DNA of 36,467 nt from a virus. Of the stretch, positions 8,063 through 16,114 are shown one piece after another. Below the pieces are notes generated by a model. It saw nothing but the letters and a program-made list of their open reading frames with translations, did not search any database and had not been told where the DNA came from. A program made the position numbers and the translations under genes. The stretch's first letter is position 1, and each line of letters opens with the position of its first letter. Location: positions 1 through 36,467 of the IMG/VR virus record IMGVR_UViG_3300017752_000060; one strand, written 5' to 3'.

Positions 8063-11050
8063 CTAATCTGTAAGAACAATACCTCGTTGCCGTTTCTTAG
8101 CCCACGCCTTACCTAGCGTATTGTTATTCTCAGGTGGTTTTTCTCCAGACTGATACCACGAAGGTTTTATAGCCTCAATGTCAGGACGTTCTTCCATCTC
8201 AGCCAAATTAGAACCAACAGAAACGTCTGCCTTAATAGGCAAAGGGACGTTCAAGCCGAACCAGTTTTTAAGTGGTGGAGTCTCCATGTAAAAGCGAAGA
8301 GCAGAGGCTGCATCCTCTAAGATATCGTTCCTAGCCTCTACAATAACCGCATCGTGAATAAACATAACAGGTCTAATCAAATTCAAATCAACATCCCTAG
8401 CTAACCTAGTCATAGCTATAAGGCCAAGGTCAGAAGCAAACCGCTGCACCGGACTATTAATAGCCTGACGAACAGAACCACCTGCAATATTCTCATCAAT
8501 AGATTCTACATTTGGTAATCTTCTCAGCGCACCGTGTAAGGCTCTAACATAAGTATTTTTCTGCACGAACTCACTCATAGCTCTATGCCATTGTTGCAGC
8601 CTTGGATACTCAGCGAAGTAAGCATTACGTATATCAACAGCCTCCTGTTCTGTCATATCAATGCCATAATCAATACGAGCATATCTTCGGAACCCAGCCC
8701 AGCCCATACCATAGAGAAAGCCGAAATTAACCGCCTTAGCTTGAAATCTTTTAAAATCGCAAAAATCTGACACCGTATATTTATCCCTCTCAGATTTGTT
8801 CATCTCCCTAAGTTTCTGAGAAGCACCTGCCCAATCCGATACGCAATCAATAAGCAGGGTATCTTTCATAGCCTTACCCTTCATAAACTTATCGAAACTA
8901 ACCCCCATAACGGTAGCTGCCGTAGCTGAATGGATATCTCCATCTGCCTTATAGATGTCTATCATCTTACGTTCATTAGCCATCCAAGCAGCAACCCTAA
9001 TCTCAGCCTGACTCAGATCAGACTCAATAAAAGAATAGCCTTCTGTAGGGACGAAGATCTTCCTAAAAGACTTAGCCAAGGCTCCCCGCTTAGGTATATT
9101 TTGAGCGTTTGGGTCGCTAGACGCAGTTCGTCCAGTAACAGTTCGGTGTAGATAAAAGGACGGGTGTATTTTAGGGCATTCTTCTCTGTTCTGTAAGTAT
9201 TGCCAAAATCCAGTAGGAGGCTCATAGATCACCTTGCTCACATTGCCGCTCTCGTCCACTCTAAGACGCTGCTTGCCAAAAGGAATATCCACAGACCCCG
9301 AATCCTTTTTAACGCCGCTGCGCCGCCTCCTAACAGCCTTTGACTTACCTAAGTCAGAACCTAAAGCATTCTCTACCGCCTCTTGGACCTTGGCGGTATA
9401 GCCGCCACTTTTAAGACGCTTAAGAGGCTCTACAACTACAGATTCGTCAGAGCCTACATAAGTTCCGCTCATCTTCTTAAGGGTAGCGTATTCCATGTAA
9501 TCTCTAACATAATCAATATGCTGAAAATTAATTAAATGGTCCTTAGAAGTAGAAGGTAACCTATCATCCCCTTTAAGCTTACGGGTGCTCTTAGTAAACT
9601 CTGTAGGCTTCAAGCTCTTACCGCTATCGTCTTTAATACCTCCAGCCCCAAACAGTATATCCCTAACAAAATTAGGTGAGCCAAAATTCCAATTACTTTC
9701 GTGCCGCCTAAGCACCGGACTAGGTGTATTTTGAAGCAGTCGATGATAAAGCTCTTGCTCCCTAGCCTTTATGTCTTCTCCAAGGGAAGTAAGAGCCTCG
9801 ACATCAATCTTAATTCCTTGACGCTCCATCTTAACGAACGTGCGAAGTGATGGCATTTGAACCTTAGTGTAAGCATCCCAATTTCTCCTATCCTCTTTCG
9901 CTTCTTTAAGTAACACCTTAGTTAATCTATATGTCGCGTCTGTATCTCCTCCAGCATATGATCTCATGTCCTCATGCTCAACAGTGTGCATCTTCGACTT
10001 GTCTACACGAGCATTAAAATCATCGGCATAACCAGCCATCTCAGGAACCCAGCGGCGGGTGCAATCGTCAAGGGTCTTAGTCAGCATATTATCGTCACAC
10101 ACGAAAGCAAGCTGCATAGAATCACAATACCAATTGTCCTGCACATTAATGCCTAAGGTAGCTAATCCATGCACATCAAATTTAAAGTTATGACCTGTAA
10201 TAGCTATGTCAGGGTCTTCGATAAGTTCTTTTAGATCCGCAATAAGCTTACTTCTAAGACGAGTATTAAGCCTAGGCATCTCAGCAGACTCATTACTAAA
10301 AAGCGTAGCATCATTCCAATAATCAATATCCAAAGGAACAACATAAGCACTACCTATTTCTGAAGTAAGACTAACGCAAAGGACACGGTAAGAAGGCTCT
10401 AACGCCCTCAGCCCTACAGTCTCCAGATCAACCGCCATAGCCTTTGGGCGGTTCTCAAGCAAGTCACTTAAATCAAGACACCAATCATATCCATCATCTA
10501 AGCCACCCTTAAGAAAAGTATCAACATTCCAGCTATGATCCTTTAAAGATCTCACCTGTTGAAAATCCGAAACATAGATGTCGTTAACCTCAGGTCGAGC
10601 TAATACGTTCATAGGACTAAGCGTAGGCAAGACAGGTATAGTTCCTGTTGATGAATAGGTCTTAAATGTTCCACGAGATTTAGTAATAGCAGAAGGTCTA
10701 CCAGAAAGCTGCCTAAGCGCGAGATTTCCCTGCGGTATAATAAGCCTAGCATTAGGCAAATACCTACCCAAAGCCTCGACAAACTCCTCACGATACTCAG
10801 CTATAAACTTACCTAAACGGGAGGCAGAGTCTGCGTCCTCTGCTGGGATTGGTGGAGACGGATTAATAAATACAAAATCGTCTTGGCTAAACCCACACTT
10901 ATTAGCTTGAGTAATAAAAAACTTAGCCGCAGGGACGCTCATAACTCTGCTGGCATCCCATAAGGTCTCAGATATAGCATCCGTTATAACGATAATGGTA
11001 GGGTTTTTACCTTCACGTATATTAAGATTCTCTGTATTCGCCTCTTTCAT
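8063..11050 (-). CDS. Family A DNA polymerase with 3'-5' exonuclease and N-terminal UDG-like domain
   Basis: 995 residues, longer than most phage PolA proteins. Residues about 15-155 resemble a family 4/5 uracil-DNA-glycosylase fold (LIIPQGNLALRQL, ITKSRGTF, VLPTLSPMNVL), but the expected GEAPGxxED active-site loop is absent, so it is probably not catalytic. The exonuclease follows: VDLETVGL (Asp 208, Glu 210), GHNFKFD and YAGGDTDATYRL. Polymerase motif A is ESDLSQAEIR, motif B R-x3-K-x2-NFGFLYG and motif C FIHDAVIVEA. The O-helix position equivalent to E. coli 762 is Phe. A mid-protein insert before motif A carries KAVRRRRSG, the shared basic tag. It follows the helicase gene by one base. 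Confidence 0.93.
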   Translation of the reverse strand: MKEANTENLNIREGKNPTIIVITDAISETLWDASRVMSVPAAKFFITQANKCGFSQDDFVFINPSPPIPAEDADSASRLGKFIAEYREEFVEALGRYLPNARLIIPQGNLALRQLSGRPSAITKSRGTFKTYSSTGTIPVLPTLSPMNVLARPEVNDIYVSDFQQVRSLKDHSWNVDTFLKGGLDDGYDWCLDLSDLLENRPKAMAVDLETVGLRALEPSYRVLCVSLTSEIGSAYVVPLDIDYWNDATLFSNESAEMPRLNTRLRSKLIADLKELIEDPDIAITGHNFKFDVHGLATLGINVQDNWYCDSMQLAFVCDDNMLTKTLDDCTRRWVPEMAGYADDFNARVDKSKMHTVEHEDMRSYAGGDTDATYRLTKVLLKEAKEDRRNWDAYTKVQMPSLRTFVKMERQGIKIDVEALTSLGEDIKAREQELYHRLLQNTPSPVLRRHESNWNFGSPNFVRDILFGAGGIKDDSGKSLKPTEFTKSTRKLKGDDRLPSTSKDHLINFQHIDYVRDYMEYATLKKMSGTYVGSDESVVVEPLKRLKSGGYTAKVQEAVENALGSDLGKSKAVRRRRSGVKKDSGSVDIPFGKQRLRVDESGNVSKVIYEPPTGFWQYLQNREECPKIHPSFYLHRTVTGRTASSDPNAQNIPKRGALAKSFRKIFVPTEGYSFIESDLSQAEIRVAAWMANERKMIDIYKADGDIHSATAATVMGVSFDKFMKGKAMKDTLLIDCVSDWAGASQKLREMNKSERDKYTVSDFCDFKRFQAKAVNFGFLYGMGWAGFRRYARIDYGIDMTEQEAVDIRNAYFAEYPRLQQWHRAMSEFVQKNTYVRALHGALRRLPNVESIDENIAGGSVRQAINSPVQRFASDLGLIAMTRLARDVDLNLIRPVMFIHDAVIVEARNDILEDAASALRFYMETPPLKNWFGLNVPLPIKADVSVGSNLAEMEERPDIEAIKPSWYQSGEKPPENNNTLGKAWAKKRQRGIVLTD

Positions 11051-11051
11051 A

Positions 11052-12317
11052 TCACTCCATCCAATCTACTAGGTCTTCTACCTCTCCTTCCTCTTCATCA
11101 AGCAAAGGAACTTCATTAAATCTAACTGGATAAAAGCTAAAATTAGTAGCAAAGCGTGGTGTCTCTCCTTCACGGTTCTTCATAAACTCAAGAATCCTCT
11201 GCTGCTCTGCAAAAGGCTGCTGACCTTTTCTTATACCCCAAACTATTGATGCGTCCTGAGGAATAGAATCAGACCCAGAAATATCTCCAAGATCAAACTC
11301 CTTCGTGCTACTGTTTCTCTGGTTCCTATTAAACTGCACAGATATAACAACGGGAACATTGTAACGTAACGATAACTCCTTAAGCTCGCGCACCACCTCA
11401 GAAATAGATTCCCATCTGCTTATATACCCCTTCTTCGCCCCTGCCGGAGAAAGTAAATAAGCTGCATCTACAAAGACTATATCAGGGGAAAACTCTAAGA
11501 TCATACCTTCAACCCCAGCTACGTTTTTTCTCATATCCCCTGCAAGGCAATGAACAGGATTAGGCATACTCTTAAGACGCTCAACCTCTCGGAGCATTTC
11601 CTCTTCTGCGTAAGTGCCAATCTCTCCGGCCCTTATCATGTTAGGATTAATGCCTGTAGTCCTACCAAGCCACCTCCTAGCAATCTGCATAAGGCTCATC
11701 TCCATAGATGTAAAGGCAACAGAGTGTCCAGCCTCGTTAGCATTCCTAGCCATCTCCATCATCATCCAAGACTTACCTAGCGACGGCCTACCAACTATAA
11801 CCACTAAGTCGCCTCCCATAAGACCGTTAGTAGCAGCATCAGCAGTCTCCCAGCCAGTAGGCACTCCTCTAAGTCCTGGATTACGCTTAGCCTCTCTATA
11901 ATCGCTAACTACAGCATCCATCTCATCGCCTAGAGTAGAATAACGCTGCGACTCTATAGCAGACGCTGCTGCCTGAGTCATCTCTCTAAGGACATTGAGC
12001 ATACCCTGCGTATCTTGATTACGCATAGCCTCTACGAACTTCGGATTACGCTCGTTAACCTCGGTATAACCATACCTAGCCCTAAGCGTATCATAATAAT
12101 ATTCTGGGCTAGCCTGTCTGCGATTACTAGGGAAAGTAAAACCCTCCTGTGTAGCAATATCAATAGATGGAACCTCTCGGTATCTATTTACATAAGACAC
12201 CATCCACTCGTAGGCAGGAGTTTCTTCTTCAGTAAAAAGCTCAGGTGTTGCTCTTCGTAAAAGGGCTACCTGACCAGAATCAATAATTGATCTTAGGAAA
12301 TTAGTTGCTGCTGACAT
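11052..12317 (-). CDS. DnaB-type replicative DNA helicase
   Basis: 421 residues. The RecA-fold helicase domain (about 150-421) has Walker A GRPSLGKS (176-183), FTSMEMS (the H1a region with its catalytic Glu), Walker B DIVFVDAAYLL and a VISVQFNR segment (H3-like). The N-terminal 130 residues are helical, like the DnaB collar. It should form a hexamer unwinding the fork ahead of the polymerase and primase. The gene order initiator, loader-like protein, helicase, polymerase is the expected replisome order. No SD is visible. Confidence 0.87.
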   Translation of the reverse strand: MSAATNFLRSIIDSGQVALLRRATPELFTEEETPAYEWMVSYVNRYREVPSIDIATQEGFTFPSNRRQASPEYYYDTLRARYGYTEVNERNPKFVEAMRNQDTQGMLNVLREMTQAAASAIESQRYSTLGDEMDAVVSDYREAKRNPGLRGVPTGWETADAATNGLMGGDLVVIVGRPSLGKSWMMMEMARNANEAGHSVAFTSMEMSLMQIARRWLGRTTGINPNMIRAGEIGTYAEEEMLREVERLKSMPNPVHCLAGDMRKNVAGVEGMILEFSPDIVFVDAAYLLSPAGAKKGYISRWESISEVVRELKELSLRYNVPVVISVQFNRNQRNSSTKEFDLGDISGSDSIPQDASIVWGIRKGQQPFAEQQRILEFMKNREGETPRFATNFSFYPVRFNEVPLLDEEEGEVEDLVDWME

Positions 12318-12319
12318 AT

Positions 12320-12907
12320 TTATGTAATTGAGATCTGACGCTGCTTAAGGCGGTTAATAAATCTATTAGAGAATGGGTTACTTTGCGGGGTGCTTTCTTC
12401 TGTAATAAAAGGGACATCATTAAGCATAATTAACGACTTTCCAGACGATAGCCACCTTAGAAGAAACCACTCAATCCTAGCCATCTGGTCTGCTGAAAAA
12501 GGGAGCCTATCCTCTGTAATTAAACCATCAATAGCAAGAACTCCCCTGCCGTCTAAACGATCATCTTGCATAGGAGACCCAGCCTCAATAATAGACCATA
12601 GGGTATCGCAATCTAAAGCGAAGACAGGAACCCTCCTAATAACCAAAGCTCTCACAAACATATAAAAAGCATCACATATTATTGACTCAGTTCCTACTAC
12701 CTCTAAAACCCTGCCCCTCTTGCTCAGACCTTTAGCCCCTCCTGTTCGTAGCCACAGACCAAGCCTAGTCCCTACCTTACCCTGCTCCATAATAGAGAGA
12801 TCAGGGTCTTGGTAACTCATAGGAACACCGGCATAACTCATAGCACGTAAGATATCCTCTGATGGAATCTTATGATGCTCTCCTTCTTCAATGTCAATAT
12901 TACTCAT
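12320..12907 (-). CDS. Degenerate DnaC/IstB-like helicase-loader candidate lacking a P-loop
   Basis: 195 residues from ATG 12907, overlapping the initiator stop by 8 nt. It has the look of a DnaC-type AAA+ fold: VLEVVGTESI (67-76) where Walker A should be, VLAIDGL (123-129) where Walker B should be, and LIMLND (159-164) matching sensor 1. The P-loop Gly-Lys-Ser/Thr is gone, so it should not hydrolyse ATP in the normal way. Its position between a lambda-O-like initiator and a DnaB-type helicase is that of lambda P or a DnaC homologue. The family assignment rests mainly on Walker-B-like sequence and context. Confidence 0.55.
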   Translation of the reverse strand: MSNIDIEEGEHHKIPSEDILRAMSYAGVPMSYQDPDLSIMEQGKVGTRLGLWLRTGGAKGLSKRGRVLEVVGTESIICDAFYMFVRALVIRRVPVFALDCDTLWSIIEAGSPMQDDRLDGRGVLAIDGLITEDRLPFSADQMARIEWFLLRWLSSGKSLIMLNDVPFITEESTPQSNPFSNRFINRLKQRQISIT

Positions 12908-14093
12908 CAATCCAATCATCAAACGTGCCGCCTCCTGACTTTAACTTAGACTTAGGTTTTGCACGCTGTGCAATTCTTCCTTCCTTACGCATTTGATCTC
13001 GCAAGACTTTAATCTTCTCTCTTTCAAGCCTAAGCTCTTTAAGCTTATCGGCATAACCAAACTCCTCAGCCACTATCTGCTTCGCCTTCTCTGGGTCCAT
13101 GCCCTTCTCACGAAGCTCTTCAGCACGCCGCTCAAGCTCATTCATCTTAGCAAGCCTATCCCACCGCTCTTCGTTAGCGTAAGCGACCTCAAAGATCCTT
13201 CTTAGCTTTACACTAACTATCATCTCTGCCACCGGAAAACGAGGAGCATCATTCATCCACCCTAACGATGTAGATCTTATAAGAAGCCAATTCTGAAATA
13301 AGAACTCAAGGTAAGACATAAACTCTCCTTCATCTCTATTCTTAGTCCAAGCCTTTGCGTAACGGACCATAATAGATCTAACACATGACGATAAGGGCGC
13401 GGGAGCCTCTTTAGGAAAATGCTCAATAAACAACCCCTTCCAAAGTATAACGAATGCGCCGTTCGTGGGAACAAACCCAGAATCTCCACGAACCCTAACA
13501 CCTTTCTCTGCCGCAGCTTTACGCTTAGACTTAGATCTCTTACGAACTTCTTCAATCCTAGTCTTGTAACGAGAAGAGGCATCAACTTCCACCTCGGACG
13601 CTTTAGCGTCCACGCTATTACTATTTTGTCTCTCTTCCCTTTTGCTGCTCTTCCTTATGACAGGGCCGGTTTCGTCCCCCTCGATAGATACACTTTCGTC
13701 CCCGTCGATAGATACACTTTCGTCCCCCTCTTCTCGTAATCTTTTAGGCATCTTCATACGATTAAGCTCATATACTTTAGAGCGGTCAGTGCATAACCTA
13801 GAATCCCTACATAGGAGGTAACCTTTATCAACAAGCGAATTAAGTATGTCACCTGCTCTCCTAACATTAGACGCAAAAGGCGAAGCGATGCATTGGCCCT
13901 TATCATCCCATATACCCTCCACGCATTGACGGCGACTAATCCTCTCTTCGCGCTTTCCCCAGCCCAGAGTTCGATCAAATACAAATAGTAGTGCAAGCCT
14001 TTCAAGCGATGTGCAGTCTCGGAACCAGACCCTAAGTATAGTGCGATGAACTTCCCATACGAATTTCCAATCACGGTATTCATTCTTAGCCAT
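12900..14093 (-). CDS. Replication initiator, lambda-O-like winged-helix protein
   Basis: 397 residues. Residues about 25-105 match the N-terminal winged helix of phage replication protein O: RLALLFVFDRTLGWGKREE, then ISRRQC and NSLVDKGYLL. A low-complexity region follows with GDESVSI repeated in tandem (from residue 123, period 8), then a basic linker and a helical C-terminal domain with coiled-coil character. By analogy, the N-terminus binds origin repeats and the C-terminus recruits the loader/helicase. The tandem peptide repeat is encoded by 24-bp direct DNA repeats that may themselves be origin iterons, as in lambda. A 17-bp dyad lies 15 nt before the start. Confidence 0.78.
   Translation of the reverse strand: MAKNEYRDWKFVWEVHRTILRVWFRDCTSLERLALLFVFDRTLGWGKREERISRRQCVEGIWDDKGQCIASPFASNVRRAGDILNSLVDKGYLLCRDSRLCTDRSKVYELNRMKMPKRLREEGDESVSIDGDESVSIEGDETGPVIRKSSKREERQNSNSVDAKASEVEVDASSRYKTRIEEVRKRSKSKRKAAAEKGVRVRGDSGFVPTNGAFVILWKGLFIEHFPKEAPAPLSSCVRSIMVRYAKAWTKNRDEGEFMSYLEFLFQNWLLIRSTSLGWMNDAPRFPVAEMIVSVKLRRIFEVAYANEERWDRLAKMNELERRAEELREKGMDPEKAKQIVAEEFGYADKLKELRLEREKIKVLRDQMRKEGRIAQRAKPKSKLKSGGGTFDDWIDE
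12958..12974. repeat. Dyad-like copy inside the initiator gene
   Basis: On the minus strand it reads ATTGCACAGCGTGCAAA and encodes IAQRAK near the initiator C-terminus. It keeps the 17-nt length and the invariant GTGCAAA arm of the intergenic elements. Being coding, it may be chance or an intragenic operator upstream of the loader and helicase genes. Confidence 0.4.
13670..13730. repeat. 24-bp direct repeats inside the initiator gene, candidate origin iterons
   Basis: Two full 24-bp units (13670-13693 and 13694-13717) and a 13-bp third (13718-13730) repeat head to tail, each starting TTTCGTCCCC on the plus strand; the full units end CGATAGATACAC. They differ at one base. Their place within a lambda-O-like gene, right after the winged-helix region, copies the position of the lambda origin. 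Initiator binding is inferred. Confidence 0.5.
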
Positions 14094-14108
14094 TAATATT
14101 TGACAGGC

Positions 14109-14125
14109 TTTGCACAGTGTGCGAA
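14109..14125. promoter_or_regulatory. 17-bp dyad element, copy 4
   Basis: On the minus strand it reads TTCGCACACTGTGCAAA, 15 nt before the initiator ATG. It is followed by GCCTGTCAAATATTAATG with no SD. Control here would govern the whole replication block. Confidence 0.68.
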
Positions 14126-14167
14126 TATCATGCTATTCAGTTGTATTGCTGTGTGACTCGTGTTCTG

Positions 14168-14206
14168 CCTGCCCACCTTGGATTCACAATCTCCTCGGTG
14201 GGCAGG
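14168..14206. other. 10-bp perfect hairpin before the initiator gene
   Basis: CCTGCCCACC (14168-14177) pairs perfectly with GGTGGGCAGG (14197-14206) across a 19-nt loop. It lies in the 141-nt gap between the 127-residue gene and the initiator. No run of U follows on the transcribed strand, so it is not a standard terminator; it could be a regulatory or processing structure. Confidence 0.6.
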
Positions 14207-14234
14207 TCTGTTTGAACACCTCACACTAAAAGTT

Positions 14235-14618
14235 TTATGAGCGATAACCTAAGGTTTGCATCTTTTGTATAACTTCAACCTCAGCGGCAACCGCATCTTC
14301 GTAATTCTCCCAGAGCGGTATGTTATCGGGTTTATTGTCTGCTCCCGTATAAGCTTTAACCGCAGAAAAAGGTGGGTGCTTGCATAGCTCGCCACGAATT
14401 AATCCCTGAGGGTCCCATACAGTATTATAGGTCCAAACTTCGTTAGACCGTTGCCCCTCCCATCGGATATACCACATCTGTAATTCTTCATCAAACTCTA
14501 CAAGAGTAGCACGCTTAGTTTCTCCTCTTCCAAGCGACCTCAAATTTAAGCCCTTGCTCTTATGGTCTAATCCGAATAGAGAGCCGTCAGGCCCTACCGT
14601 AATAAGTTGTTTCGCCAT
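14235..14618 (-). CDS. Unknown 127-residue protein
   Basis: I do not recognise this family. The first half has several short beta-like segments (QLITVGPDGSLFGL, ATLVEFDE, MWYIRWEGQ), and the last 30 residues are an acidic Ala/Glu-rich helix (YEDAVAAEVEVIQKMQ). It is the last gene of the block after the DUF1257/DUF2997 pair, with a long nested hairpin RNA upstream and a strong hairpin downstream. No SD lies before the ATG, only ACACTACACTAAA. Its product may be part of the accessory module or a separate single-gene insertion. Confidence 0.7.
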   Translation of the reverse strand: MAKQLITVGPDGSLFGLDHKSKGLNLRSLGRGETKRATLVEFDEELQMWYIRWEGQRSNEVWTYNTVWDPQGLIRGELCKHPPFSAVKAYTGADNKPDNIPLWENYEDAVAAEVEVIQKMQTLGYRS

Positions 14619-14649
14619 TTTAGTGTAGTGTGTAAGTAGTGTAAAGGTA

Positions 14650-14711
14650 GCAGGGACGGATTATCACGCCGAGAAGCACGGCACTTATGAAATTGTGATA
14701 ACCGCCCCTGC
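14650..14711 (-). other. Nested hairpin RNA structure, possible regulatory RNA
   Basis: The arms 14650-14667 and 14695-14711 are complementary over about 16 pairs, with one mismatch and one bulge (on the minus strand GCAGGGGCGGTTATCAC faces TGATAATCCGTCCCTGC). Inside sits a second small stem, GCCG/CGGC, with a 7-nt loop (14668-14682). It fills the gap between the DUF2997 gene and the next gene, 32 nt before the latter start. I see no known riboswitch or ribozyme core. It could be a leader structure, processing site or small RNA. Confidence 0.6.
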
Positions 14712-14719
14712 ACTGCTTC

Positions 14720-14929
14720 TTAAATATACATATTCTCTGTGTCAGAGAGTTCGTCAGTGTTAGGCTGATGCATCTCAGGCTTCTCGTGAACAACGTTAGC
14801 TGCTCCACCAGACAAGGCTTCTTCGATAGGCTTAGTAGCCGATACGCACGAATCCCCAATAAAACCCTCGGCCTCCACTACAGGATTACCGATACAATCA
14901 ATCTTAACTATAATTCTTTTGCCGCTCAT
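14720..14929 (-). CDS. DUF2997 family small protein
   Basis: 69 residues, fitting DUF2997 closely: KRIIVKIDCIGNPVVEAEG, then GDSC, then ATKPIEEAL. Family members are small proteins with a conserved Cys, often encoded beside DUF1257 and AAA+ proteins in cyanobacteria and in phages. The molecular role is not known to me. It has one of the few good SDs here (AAAGG, 8 nt before ATG) and follows the DUF1257 gene by 26 nt. The two would be made together with the Ycf46-like ATPase upstream. Confidence 0.72.
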   Translation of the reverse strand: MSGKRIIVKIDCIGNPVVEAEGFIGDSCVSATKPIEEALSGGAANVVHEKPEMHQPNTDELSDTENMYI

Positions 14930-14955
14930 AAAACAGACCTTTCTATCAATTAGTA

Positions 14956-15399
14956 TTAAGCTACTGCCAACTCTAGATGAATCTCTCCGGTCCCTTCGTC
15001 TAAGGATTCTCCAAGAACCTGATAGCCGGAATTTACTGCTGCATTCATCGCTGCGTGCTTAGAATACTGCTGGAGGAACTTGCCAATGTTCTCTGCCTTG
15101 TGATCAGTATTAGCTACCCTATACTTAGCTCCTATCTGCGAGCGAATGTCTCCATCCCAAGCATCAAAGACTGCGGAGTAACTACCGTCATCCTGTTTCT
15201 TAAGACCTACGTCATATCGGCTTTGTCGAAGCTTAATGACATAATCGCAAGCACCAGATTGATTGCGGTAATACATACGAGGAACTACATTCTCTAGGAA
15301 CTCCAAGTCTACCCCAGCATTCTCCAACTCCCGAACGGCTTGCCTTATAGCAGCCTCATCCCTTAGTGGGACACTTTTAATCTCAGTTGTGTGACTCAT
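14956..15399 (-). CDS. DUF1257 (Ycf35-like) protein
   Basis: 147 residues opening MSHTTEIKSVPLRDEAAIRQ, the start typical of DUF1257/Ycf35 proteins (MSHF...T...D...L..A). It continues with YDVGLKKQDDGSYSAVFDAW and QQYSKHAAMNAAVNSGY, both matching the family spacing (yDiGf, dgsY, D-W, Y-a-h). Ycf35 proteins are found in plastids, cyanobacteria and some phages; their activity is unknown to me. The gene has its own TTGCAA promoter at 15436-15467 and no SD. Being next to DUF2997 and near the Ycf46-like ATPase supports the call. Confidence 0.75.
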   Translation of the reverse strand: MSHTTEIKSVPLRDEAAIRQAVRELENAGVDLEFLENVVPRMYYRNQSGACDYVIKLRQSRYDVGLKKQDDGSYSAVFDAWDGDIRSQIGAKYRVANTDHKAENIGKFLQQYSKHAAMNAAVNSGYQVLGESLDEGTGEIHLELAVA

Positions 15400-15435
15400 T
15401 TATTTAACTGTGTTAGTGTTCTGTCTAACTTATTA

Positions 15436-15467
15436 AGCTTAGCGCAGAATAGAATATTTGCAAGCAA
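15436..15467 (-). promoter_or_regulatory. TTGCTTGCAAA-type promoter before the DUF1257 gene
   Basis: The minus strand holds TTGCTTGCAAATATTC. TTGCAA (15463-15458) is followed by 16 nt and TAAGCT (15441-15436). The start would leave a leader of about 30 nt. The -10 is weaker than at 8000, but the upstream half is the same as in the other three copies. Confidence 0.6.
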
Positions 15468-15478
15468 TTTTTAAACAT

Positions 15479-16087
15479 TTAAAGTTCTATTGATCGTCTA
15501 CGTTTACTAACGACTACTTTCTTATCCTCTAAAGTCTTCTCCACAATCAGCGGAGGAGGAGACTCTTCTTGAAGTAATATATCGTCTTTAGTAAGCAACT
15601 TTCGTCTCATTGTAGAGGACGCTAAGGCAAAGAATGCTTTAGGGACTTTACATCCAAGCTTAACAGCGTCTTCAACACTAATTATATCAAACGTGCCTTC
15701 TATAGTAGCGTCTCTAAAAGATGCGTCATAATTATTAGTAAGGTCTATGTGTAGGCGACGGCACGCTGCACTCTTCCTAACCCTAAGGAAAACAGACCCA
15801 GATAACTCCATCTTACCTAAGCCGGGGTTTACTGTAATAAATAACTTTAATACTTCACCTTGCCTAACGTAAAACTTCTGCTCAATAAACCTACCGCTAA
15901 TATCAGGCTTACGTCCTTTTATAGCTGCAAAGTAAGAAGGTTTACCCAGCTTCTTTATTCCAGCCTCAGGACTAGCAGAGTCTATAAATACTTCTCTGCC
16001 ACCGTCAGTAGGGCTATGAAATAAATAACACTTACCAGAAGAAGTTCTTAGATTAACGTTACCCGTTCTTGTTTTTATTACTGGCAT
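15479..16087 (-). CDS. Unknown 202-residue protein ending in the basic tag
   Basis: I do not recognise the family. Most of the protein (about 1-145) looks beta-rich (VNLRTSSGKCYLFHS, FIEQKFYVRQGEVLKLFITV, ATIEGTFDIIS). A Gly-Lys-Pro-Ser-Tyr-Phe segment and a long linker follow, and it ends KRRRSIEL, a copy of the basic tag. It sits between the Ycf46-like ATPase, which also ends in the tag, and the DUF1257 gene. I therefore treat it as a likely member of the same module. A 17-bp dyad ends 10 nt before its ATG, in place of an SD. Confidence 0.72.
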   Translation of the reverse strand: MPVIKTRTGNVNLRTSSGKCYLFHSPTDGGREVFIDSASPEAGIKKLGKPSYFAAIKGRKPDISGRFIEQKFYVRQGEVLKLFITVNPGLGKMELSGSVFLRVRKSAACRRLHIDLTNNYDASFRDATIEGTFDIISVEDAVKLGCKVPKAFFALASSTMRRKLLTKDDILLQEESPPPLIVEKTLEDKKVVVSKRRRSIEL

Positions 16088-16097
16088 AATTATTAGT

Positions 16098-16114
16098 ATT
16101 GCACGGTGTGCAAA
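16098..16114. promoter_or_regulatory. 17-bp dyad element, copy 5
   Basis: On the minus strand it reads TTTGCACACCGTGCAAT. It abuts the stop codon of the AAA+ gene exactly (gene ends at 16115) and lies 10 nt before the next ATG. That leaves no room for a promoter in the gap, so an operator or RNA-level role is more likely. Confidence 0.68.

Noticed and set aside
14620-14859. A minus-strand ORF of 79 codons
   Set aside because: It overlaps the DUF2997 gene in another frame and runs through the nested hairpin; its composition is not protein-like.
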